A stretch of 12,062 bases of DNA from an uncultured Chlamydiaceae bacterium (GTDB lineage Bacteria; Chlamydiota; Chlamydiia; Chlamydiales; Parachlamydiaceae). Location: positions 1-12,062 of the forward strand of contig CAMFKA010000038.1 in assembly GCA_945957185.1 (NCBI GenBank), read 5' to 3'. Shown one piece after another: positions 7,701 to 12,062 of this stretch. A program made the position numbers and the translations under genes. The notes below the pieces were generated by a model, which saw nothing but the letters and a program-made list of their open reading frames with translations, had not been told where the DNA came from and searched no databases. Position 1 is the stretch's first letter; every line of letters begins with the position of its first letter.

Positions 7701-8057
7701 AACATCGGAAGTAAGCTGGTCTAATGTGAGACCGGAATTCACCACTTTTTGCAATGTTTCAACCAATTTTGGGCCAATTTTAGACCCCAATTTATCTTCT
7801 AATTTGGCCTTCAATTTTCTTTCTACTGCCGGTGCTATTCCATCCACAGCAGTCGACAAACGGTCTCCAATCCGCTCTTGTAAAGTTTGCTGTTTCTGTT
7901 TCTCAACTTCCGGTGATTTTAGCAAAACGATTTCAGCGCATTTCTTTATAAAACCTTTGGAAGAGTCTGATGTTTGATTGATAGAGAAGCTTTGATTTTC
8001 ATTTGAGGGGAAAGCCAAAGAGTTGATTCGATAAGAAGGCTTTGAAGGAACCGACAT
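4725..8057 (-). CDS. large (1110 aa) uncharacterised protein with coiled-coil region
   Basis: I do not recognise this protein. The N-terminus is polar and Ser/Asn-rich (1-35) without a signal peptide. A charged helical segment follows at 50-110, containing ERKLKAKLEDKLGSKIGPKL. Residues 365-400 and 465-512 hold the most hydrophobic stretches (e.g. LLAIPFVGRSLAVLFKVLAW), possibly membrane-associating, in an Arg-rich context. From about 620 to 890 the sequence is highly charged and heptad-like, suggesting long coiled coils. The tail (1025-1080) is Ala/Pro/Ser-rich, probably disordered, then a short helical end. The polar N-terminus, hydrophobic patches, coiled coils and lack of known domains resemble large lineage-specific chlamydial proteins, some of which are type III effectors, but that is only analogy. 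The start ATG 8057 has AAGGTG five bases upstream and a strong promoter. In Chlamydia I recall a ribonuclease gene after dnaK; it is absent here. Confidence 0.85.
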   Translation of the reverse strand: MSVPSKPSYRINSLAFPSNENQSFSINQTSDSSKGFIKKCAEIVLLKSPEVEKQKQQTLQERIGDRLSTAVDGIAPAVERKLKAKLEDKLGSKIGPKLVETLQKVVNSGLTLDQLTSDVVGTLEQTSPQQIGETLNVVTLFLRKYQEVFARVTAEKEQGRLTTQADEDAFWNEAMAEFSVPSIYAAIEADHDVHLSTLESGILNPRLRFKSVFEAIIKSAGGPKAVEEITEWQGDCKTEMHHWEPDVKGSFVHEINNQLDALAGHLREIFGIELTPENPEPIQDHCFLVERVGTREIVFYSSPAAQAKGIYPGMEAQVAEARWNYTKKDDEPSAVLINDNFYGRKPIREKLREIVFATLTQPSNYIYNRICERLLAIPFVGRSLAVLFKVLAWLGAQTRRGMNYFVGLPSRAVLADEITSNIMLHISNPTFFATPLLVVDRLFQTLESRATGTAGTAIEHQEAFVGEFVLEIGSFLNTICPSLFRLRTSRIVRAYTYVALWAFRKIGLKLLVNGKTARTTRRYFRILFSDQARFPEGCVEAKMQMVGEAITWARDSALTLRRSRDLRASAFTVLRNGYRLLGEFGLVSKDQTHFAAAGQSLAHLIHHTVIAAARTFITIKYQSSHHRLLLQMQELRLKMEREQPLTPEDLGLLLDPLNEKHEALATVELPRAQELRALANSIPELDLNGLRNFLEGINWKYKRLGRELYAKEISEISKLKELPTKWEALQAPLEAMAQAQKSELGEVDPELSVLQGHVREMTTQMKAIATNLEKLISDPESTTKEQNISTLRELEMAFHRHNRLRMQVITFFDGGVAAINTQLNSLQQQMAGVAVGTQLEPQIAMRLRDSEVATFATNYAEEERRLESQLQEIETTLNVINNRMHASRAAAMNDPRVIEQLNQTITDHKLPQEDQVPGKTVKQSFFSSLLFDAPSTQVEFKRSLDWHMELHRGNIDNGNLQQLAHLYALKYALRQKLRHHRAWTKAKVVLMDPAWILAQSGEQMIALAKKMIPGGLVKAYMDGLWVKAPVVEESVAVEVSAPAATPTCSSSEQIVIAASSNGAQPVYAPQPPVPRAARLPSGVDYLTNYFEEMALYRLANLLRDAVRTAV

Positions 8058-8062
8058 AAAAA

Positions 8063-8128
8063 CACCTTAAAAAGTAATCATTAAATTTATCAAAACTAAA
8101 TTATAACAAAAACCAGATTAAATCACAA
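8063..8128 (-). promoter_or_regulatory. promoter and ribosome binding site of the 1110-aa protein gene
   Basis: Read on the minus strand, TTGTGA (8128-8123), a 17-base spacer and a perfect TATAAT (8105-8100) form a good sigma70-type promoter. A transcript starting near 8093 would have a leader of about 36 bases with AAGGTG (8068-8063) five bases before the start codon. The whole 8058-8152 gap is very AT-rich and holds nothing else I can see. Confidence 0.7.
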
Positions 8129-8152
8129 ACAAAATAAGCCATACAAAAACAC

Positions 8153-8770
8153 TTAATTAACAAAAGAACAGATCGGGCATTTCAAAGGATCATGCCCTCT
8201 TGCAGGACAGTGTTCGCGGCCAAAAAAAATGATTTGCAAATGAAGCTTATTCCAAAGCTTTTTTGGAAAACATTTTTTTAAATCTCTTTCATTTTGCTCC
8301 ACATTTTTTCCCGACGAAAGCCCCCACCGTTTTGCTAATCGATGGATATGAGTATCCACCGGGAAGGCAGCCACGCCAAACCCTTGTGCCATCACGACAG
8401 AAGCGGTTTTGTGTCCAACACCGGGGAGAGATTCCAAAGCTTCAAAGCTTCCTGGAACTTGACCGTCGAATTGTGACAATAATATTTTTGAAAGATTCCA
8501 GATCGCTTTTGACTTTGCCGTCGTCAATCCGCAAGGGCGGATGATAGCAGCGATATTTTCTATTCCCAAGGCGACCATTTTTTTGGGGTTGGGAGCCAAT
8601 CGAAAGAGTTCTGGAGTGACTTTGTTGACGCGTTCGTCCGTACATTGTGCCGACAGCAACACAGCGATCAGAAGGGTATAGGTGTCGCTATGCTTTAAAG
8701 GGATAGGAGTTTCGGGATATAAAGTTTCCAGCACCTCGACAATAAATGCAGCGCGCTCTTTTTTGTTCAC
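8153..8770 (-). CDS. nth: endonuclease III (DNA glycosylase/AP lyase)
   Basis: Base-excision repair enzyme that removes oxidised pyrimidines and cleaves the abasic site. The 205-residue form starts at GTG 8770, with GGAAAG five bases upstream. That start aligns MNKKERAAF with the normal E. coli N-terminus, so the in-frame TTG at 8788, which would overlap mnmE, is less likely. Seen: LLIAVLLSAQCTDERVN (33-49), the helix-hairpin-helix LPGVGHKTASVV (115-126) with catalytic Lys121, and VDTHIHRL with catalytic Asp139. The C-terminal iron-sulfur loop shows Cys188, Cys198 and Cys201 (C-X9-C-X2-C), and the protein stops four residues later. The C-X6-C-X2-C-X5-C of E. coli is therefore altered and its fourth ligand missing. 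It lies two bases downstream of mnmE, probably in one transcript; the same neighbours occur in Chlamydia. Confidence 0.95.
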   Translation of the reverse strand: MNKKERAAFIVEVLETLYPETPIPLKHSDTYTLLIAVLLSAQCTDERVNKVTPELFRLAPNPKKMVALGIENIAAIIRPCGLTTAKSKAIWNLSKILLSQFDGQVPGSFEALESLPGVGHKTASVVMAQGFGVAAFPVDTHIHRLAKRWGLSSGKNVEQNERDLKKCFPKKLWNKLHLQIIFFGREHCPARGHDPLKCPICSFVN

Positions 8771-8772
8771 TG

Positions 8773-10140
8773 TTACTTTCCAATGCAAAATTTTGAAAAA
8801 ATCGCCGACAAAATATCTTCTGTGATATCGGCTCCGACAATTTTGCCTAGTTCTCCCAAAGCTTGACGCGATTCCAGTGTGAGGAATTCGGGAGAAACAC
8901 CTGTTTTTAGGCCATCGATGAGGTTGTTGCAGTACTCTATCGCGCGAGTAAGAGATTCTTTATGCCTCAAGTTGGTAATCATGATCTCGTCTTTTGCCGG
9001 GGGACCGTGATCCCAAATGACCTGATCAATCATGCTTTTGAGTTCATCAATTCCACGCTCCTCTTTAGCTGATATCGAGACGACATGTGGATATGAAGGG
9101 GGGGTGTGCTCGCCTGCAGAGGCATCGATTTTGTTCCAGACGATGATGCTTCTTTTTTGTGGAAGGTCGACGATCAGTTTTTTCTCCTCTTCCAAAAGCT
9201 CTCTTGTGCTATCCAAAACTAGCAGCACAAGATCCGCTCTCTCCATAGCGTGACGAGAACGCCGTATTCCCTCCTGCTCGATGACGTCGGCAGCTTCGCG
9301 AATTCCGGCAGTATCGAGAACTTGGAAATTTAGTCCATTCAATCGAAGTTGGTCTTCCAATACATCACGCGTGGTTCCCGGAATATGGGAGACGATGGCT
9401 CTCTCCTTTTGCAAAAGAGTGTTCATGAGCGAGGATTTACCGACATTGGGACTACCGATGAGGGCAAGGGAGATCCCTTCATGGATAATTTTGCCATCGT
9501 GATACGAGGTTTCTAGTTTTTTCATTTCAGAGACAATGATGGAAAGTTGTTCGATGACATCTTCCATGGAAGCAAACTCAAGGCCCTCTTCAGGGAAATC
9601 CACCCACGCCTCCAAAATGGCGGCGATATCGTAAAGTTGTTTTTGGAAGTGGTGGATTTTCTTTGACAATGCGCCATCGAGCTGTTTTCCCGCTGCATCT
9701 AGGGCTCTATCGTTCTTCGCTCCTATCAGTTCTTGGATAGCTTCGGCTTGTGCGAGGTCGACTTTTCCGTTAATAAAAGCTTTGAAAGAGAACTCCCCCG
9801 GTAGAGCGGCGCGAGCTCCGGCTGACAAAACCGCTTCCAAAACTCTGCGAGTGATTAATGATCCGCCGTGGCAATGGATTTCGACGGTGTCTTCACCGAC
9901 GAAAGAGCGTTTTCCGAGCATGACCAAAACAAGAACATCGTCGACGTGGGCGCCATCTAATCCCCGTATTTGACCGTAGTGAGCCGTGTGTGTTTTGTAG
10001 GTGTGCAGAGGTCCCGAGAAAATTTTTGCAGCAACAGTTAACGCTGTATTTCCGGAAATACGGATGATGGCGACGCCTCCTTCACCGGGAGGTGTGGCAA
10101 TGGCGGCGATCGTGTCGCCTTTGGTAGAGTAATGAGTCAT
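8773..10140 (-). CDS. mnmE: tRNA modification GTPase MnmE (TrmE/ThdF)
   Basis: Works with MnmG (GidA) to install the carboxymethylaminomethyl group on the wobble uridine of several tRNAs. The 455-residue form starts at ATG 10140, giving MTHYSTKGDTIAAIATPPGEGG, the usual tetrahydrofolate-binding N-terminal beginning. The G domain carries G1 GSPNVGKSS (229-237), G2 GTTRD (255-259), G3 DTAG (276-279) and G4 NKID (336-339). The protein ends in the diagnostic FCIGK, whose cysteine is essential in E. coli. Length matches E. coli (454). An upstream ATG at 10191 lies before the likely -10 box, so it would not be transcribed from that promoter. No clear Shine-Dalgarno is present. nth follows after two bases. 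Confidence 0.97.
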   Translation of the reverse strand: MTHYSTKGDTIAAIATPPGEGGVAIIRISGNTALTVAAKIFSGPLHTYKTHTAHYGQIRGLDGAHVDDVLVLVMLGKRSFVGEDTVEIHCHGGSLITRRVLEAVLSAGARAALPGEFSFKAFINGKVDLAQAEAIQELIGAKNDRALDAAGKQLDGALSKKIHHFQKQLYDIAAILEAWVDFPEEGLEFASMEDVIEQLSIIVSEMKKLETSYHDGKIIHEGISLALIGSPNVGKSSLMNTLLQKERAIVSHIPGTTRDVLEDQLRLNGLNFQVLDTAGIREAADVIEQEGIRRSRHAMERADLVLLVLDSTRELLEEEKKLIVDLPQKRSIIVWNKIDASAGEHTPPSYPHVVSISAKEERGIDELKSMIDQVIWDHGPPAKDEIMITNLRHKESLTRAIEYCNNLIDGLKTGVSPEFLTLESRQALGELGKIVGADITEDILSAIFSKFCIGK

Positions 10141-10177
10141 AATACTAAAAGGATAACAAAAATGACTCATTATACTC
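10127..10177 (-). promoter_or_regulatory. mnmE -10 box within an inverted repeat around the start codon
   Basis: A perfect TATAAT reads on the minus strand at 10174-10169, about 30 bases before the ATG; no good -35 box is seen at normal spacing. The start region is framed by GAGTAATGAGTCAT (10127-10140) and its near reverse complement ATGACTCATTATACTC (10162-10177). The left arm contains the start codon and the right arm the -10 box. It could be an operator or an RNA stem over the start; either is inference. Confidence 0.45.
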
Positions 10178-10230
10178 AAACCGCAAGTCATTTCAGAACT
10201 ACTTTGTTGTATAAATCACCACTGAGCCAC

Positions 10231-10262
10231 TGAGATCGCTGAGAGAGAATGAGATCGCTGAG
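10231..10262. repeat. short direct repeat TGAGATCGCTGAG, two copies
   Basis: The 13-base unit TGAGATCGCTGAG occurs at 10231-10243 and 10250-10262, a 19-base period. It sits in the gene-free stretch upstream of mnmE next to other repeats and may be the edge of an inserted repeat element. Confidence 0.7.
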
Positions 10263-10303
10263 CCTGCAGGGCGACTGAAAAAAATCAATCGCCCTACGGG
10301 CTC
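10260..10303. repeat. imperfect palindrome with A6 loop
   Basis: Arms 10260-10278 and 10285-10303 are reverse complements at 16 of 19 positions and surround AAAAAA. The core stem is GGGCGA/TCGCCC. It could act as a terminator for plus-strand transcription towards the IS-like element or be a repeat remnant; there is no following T tract. Confidence 0.6.
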
Positions 10304-10309
10304 CAAATT

Positions 10310-10371
10310 AAAATGATTCATCACCTACGGTTCCTCGCACGCTCGTCACCGTAGGCTCGGGTGATGATTTT
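10310..10371. repeat. hairpin repeat containing copy 2 of the dispersed repeat
   Basis: CCTACGGT (10324-10331) pairs with ACCGTAGG (10348-10355) around a 16-base loop. The pairing continues imperfectly outward, AAAATGATTCATCA on the left against TGATGATTTT on the right. Bases 10331-10357 repeat the window's first 27 bases at 25/27. The right shoulder doubles as the left terminal inverted repeat of the downstream element. Confidence 0.65.
10354..10371 (+). repeat. left terminal inverted repeat
   Basis: GGCTCGGGTGATGATTTT; one mismatch (C10356) against the right end. It merges on its outer side with the dispersed hairpin repeat. Confidence 0.7.
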
Positions 10372-10443
10372 GTGCATATTTTGAGATGAAAAATTCACAT
10401 GAATTTGGTAGGATTTTTCTTTCTACTTTAACCAGGCAAATTT

Positions 10444-10731
10444 ATGACACGTATTAAAGAACCTGAGATAGGAATTCATACAATTCCTGATTATAAAAGC
10501 CCTCCAAGCAGAATAGTTAAATCCCTTAGAAAGGCTTATGACAATGCTCGCGAAAGAATTACCGAAAAATCGAAGCAAATATCAGCTCTTAAAGGAAAAT
10601 TAAGAGATGTTAAGGAAAGTCGAGAGTCTTGGAAAACTCTTCAAAAAGATTCCGAATTAGAACTGGAACGTCTTAAGGCTGAAAACGAAAGATTGCAACA
10701 AGAACTAAAAAAAAGACGAGAGAGTATCTAA
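10444..10731 (+). CDS. N-terminal coiled-coil part of the split transposase (ORF A)
   Basis: A 95-residue ORF from ATG 10444, with a weak AGG seven bases upstream. Residues about 22-92 are almost entirely charged helix with leucines at heptad spacing (SALKGKLRDVKESRESWK, LELERLKAENERLQQELKK), a classic coiled coil. As I recall, related transposase-like proteins, notably in Planctomycetes, begin with such a KLRDxxxSRxxWK coiled coil fused directly to the DDE domain, so this is probably not an independent gene. It stops at TAA 10729-10731, 15 bases after an A8 run. The next frame is already open from 10709. Confidence 0.7.
   Translation: MTRIKEPEIGIHTIPDYKSPPSRIVKSLRKAYDNARERITEKSKQISALKGKLRDVKESRESWKTLQKDSELELERLKAENERLQQELKKRRESI
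10707..10714 (+). other. A8 run at the ORF A/ORF B junction (candidate slippage site)
   Basis: Eight A residues within CTA-AAA-AAA-AGA in the ORF A frame. Skipping one A (or adding two) joins ORF A to ORF B without a stop and yields one protein of about 533 residues. The needed shift is +1 (or -2), not the -1 typical of A6G sites, so RNA polymerase slippage or an indel is more likely than ordinary -1 ribosomal frameshifting. Confidence 0.5.
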
Positions 10732-12046
10732 AAACGACAGAGTTTGTCCAGGATATAGCTACACTATTGCTCAAATATTTATTTCTATCAAGACTTTTTT
10801 GCAATCATCTGTTGGATTCAGAGCATTGTCGAAGGTTTTTCAAGTCATTCAGGAATATGTATCGTTTTTAGCAACACCCTCATATAGCGTTATCAGGCAG
10901 TGGTTTCTTAAATTAGGCCTTTACAAGTTGCAGCAATGTCATGACAGCCAACAGCGCTGGACTTTTATTATTGATACAAGCATACAAATGGGGCCTCAAA
11001 AATTTGTTGTTGTTCTTGGGGTTAATCATAGAACCCTAGAGAAAACTTTCATGCCTTCACTTGGTCAAGTAGAAATTTTCGCAATGAAACCGCTTTATTC
11101 ATGTCCTGGCGAGGTAATATGCGATATTTTGAACGAAGCTAGCGCAAAAATTAATCACACTAGCCCCGTTGCTATAGTTTCAGATCAGGCTGCAGAGTTG
11201 AAGAAGGGTGTTAGACTATTTGCGGAAAAACATCCATCGACTATTCATATTCTAGATGCTTCACACAAAATCGATGGATGTTTAAAAAAACGACTGGAAA
11301 ATGACAATCTATGGATATTATTTAAAAAAGATGCTGCAGCATCAATGCAAAACTTAAAGTTATCTGCACTTGCGCATCTGGTCCCACCAAAGCAACGCAT
11401 CAAAACTCGCCTACACAATTCGTTTCCATTGATTGAATGGGGAATAAAGTTGTTGTCGTTTTTAGATTCAGAAAAATCAGTCAATATATCACCTGAGGAT
11501 TTGGTTAAAATAAATTGGATTGAGAAGTACCGCTTTGCTTTACCTTCTTGGCTTTTTTATATCAAATTGAGTAAAACAGCGCTTGAGTTGATTCATGACA
11601 AAGGATGTTATTCAACTATTGTCGAGGATTTTCTATCAAAAACCGAACATTTTGTTGGAAATGACGAAGACCATAAAACGCATCAATCGGAAATAGCAAT
11701 GATTCTAGGGTCGGAGGGATTAAAAGTACCTTCAGGAGAACATTATTTGGGAAGTTCTGAAGTAATTGAATCCCTATTTGGTAAATACAAGGGTATAGAA
11801 GGAGATCATGCATCGTCAGGATTAACTAAATTAATATTGGGAGTCCCTGCGCTGGTTGGTGAAATTAATGAAAATATTTTGGAGGATGCTTTAAACGACA
11901 TTTCAATCAATAAAATAGATAGTTGGGTTGCTGAGAATATGGGAGAAACATATCGGTCGAAACGTAAAATTGCTTTAGGGTATCAAAAGCCCAAAAATGA
12001 ATTCGACTTAGACTTTTGTGATTTATATGTCGATGCTGCAAGGTAA
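10709..12046 (+). CDS. DDE transposase-like protein, catalytic part of the split transposase (ORF B)
   Basis: The frame is open from 10709 but has no ATG, GTG or TTG until TTG 10799, which lacks a ribosome binding site. The residues before it (DRVCPGYSYTIAQIFISIK) look like genuine protein, so the product is probably made as a fusion with ORF A. From TTG 10799 it has 415 residues. Seen, in that numbering: WTFIIDTSIQMG (Asp59), AIVSDQAAELKKGV (Asp129), HILDASHK (Asp153) and SSEVIESLFGKYKGIEG (Glu324). The pattern of IVDxxIQxG, VSDxxxxLKxG and ESLFGK resembles a family I recall as abundant in Planctomycetes and usually left hypothetical or called transposase. Asp59, Asp129 and Glu324 are the likely metal-binding triad; that assignment is inferred. 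The stop overlaps the right inverted repeat. Confidence 0.7.
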   Translation, partial: KKDERVSKNDRVCPGYSYTIAQIFISIKTFLQSSVGFRALSKVFQVIQEYVSFLATPSYSVIRQWFLKLGLYKLQQCHDSQQRWTFIIDTSIQMGPQKFVVVLGVNHRTLEKTFMPSLGQVEIFAMKPLYSCPGEVICDILNEASAKINHTSPVAIVSDQAAELKKGVRLFAEKHPSTIHILDASHKIDGCLKKRLENDNLWILFKKDAAASMQNLKLSALAHLVPPKQRIKTRLHNSFPLIEWGIKLLSFLDSEKSVNISPEDLVKINWIEKYRFALPSWLFYIKLSKTALELIHDKGCYSTIVEDFLSKTEHFVGNDEDHKTHQSEIAMILGSEGLKVPSGEHYLGSSEVIESLFGKYKGIEGDHASSGLTKLILGVPALVGEINENILEDALNDISINKIDSWVAENMGETYRSKRKIALGYQKPKNEFDLDFCDLYVDAAR

Positions 12047-12062
12047 AATCATCACCCGAACC
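12045..12062 (-). repeat. right terminal inverted repeat (at window edge)
   Basis: AAAATCATCACCCGAACC, reverse complement of the left end with one mismatch. It overlaps the last two bases of the transposase stop codon and may extend beyond the window. Confidence 0.7.

Larger units (their letters stand above)
10354..12062 (+). mobile_element. IS-like element with 18-bp terminal inverted repeats and a split DDE transposase
   Basis: The left end 10354-10371 and the reverse complement of 12045-12062 agree at 17 of 18 bases (shared core CGGGTGATGATTTT). The repeat may continue past the window edge, so the outer boundary and target duplication cannot be fixed. Inside are a coiled-coil ORF and a transposase-like ORF whose stop codon (12044-12046) runs into the right inverted repeat. 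The interior is visibly more AT-rich than the housekeeping genes, in keeping with acquired DNA. Confidence 0.7.

Noticed and set aside
7642..7977. Plus-strand open frame of 111 codons inside the 1110-aa gene
   Set aside because: It is antisense to a well-supported gene with its own promoter; the composition reads as a mirror of that coding sequence and no ribosome site supports it.
8771..8788. TTG start of Nth overlapping mnmE by 16 bases
   Set aside because: GTG 8770 has GGAAAG five bases upstream and aligns with the usual N-terminus, so the longer form is less likely.
10141..10191. Longer MnmE start at ATG 10191
   Set aside because: The extra 17 residues are unlike the family N-terminus, and a perfect TATAAT box lies inside that stretch; ATG 10140 gives the normal length.
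10231..10371. CRISPR-like array from the repeated units
   Set aside because: Only two copies of a 13-base unit with a six-base gap, no regular spacers and no cas genes.
10707..10716. Classical -1 ribosomal frameshift at an A6G-type site
   Set aside because: The transposase frame lies +1 (or -2) from ORF A, so a -1 shift would not enter it.

Overview
The window looks like a chromosomal segment of a chlamydia-related bacterium (order Chlamydiales, probably an amoeba-associated family such as Waddliaceae, Criblamydiaceae or Parachlamydiaceae rather than Chlamydiaceae itself). The grounds are the gene set hrcA-grpE-dnaK; an HrcA of chlamydial type with the SSATIRNYFA helix and a C-terminal extension; a DnaK with the IPEPTAAALAYG variant; the nth-mnmE (thdF) pairing known from Chlamydia; and two neighbours with no recognisable family. 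The genus cannot be fixed from this sequence alone.

Layout. Positions 1-275 are non-coding: a copy of a dispersed repeat at the very edge, then a stretch with several small dyads. At 276-725 is a small multi-spanning membrane protein. From 726 to 837 lie its likely terminator, a degenerate CIRCE operator and a sigma70-like promoter. These drive the heat-shock operon hrcA (838-2013), grpE (2025-2588) and dnaK (2614-4572). HrcA represses through CIRCE, so the operon is autoregulated; GrpE is the nucleotide exchange factor for DnaK.

Between dnaK and the convergent gene lies a striking 132-bp nested palindrome (4585-4716). It has 41-nt arms and four small hairpins that share the core GACTTGTC/GACAAGTC, and it is flanked by imperfect 6-bp direct repeats. 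On the minus strand follow a 1110-residue protein of unknown function (8057-4725) with its own good promoter, then mnmE (10140-8773) and nth (8770-8153). The last two are two bases apart and read from a TATAAT box just upstream of mnmE.

From about 10192 to the end the DNA changes character. There is a short stretch of direct repeats and hairpins (10231-10371). After it comes an AT-richer, IS-like element (10354-12062) with 18-bp terminal inverted repeats (17/18). The element holds a coiled-coil ORF and a transposase-like DDE ORF in the next frame. The two appear to be halves of one protein of about 533 residues joined across an A8 run, either by programmed or transcriptional slippage or by a disabling indel.

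The observations most worth following are the nested palindrome, the A8 frame junction, the large orphan protein and the degenerate CIRCE. I do not see a defence system, CRISPR array, tRNA or rRNA here.
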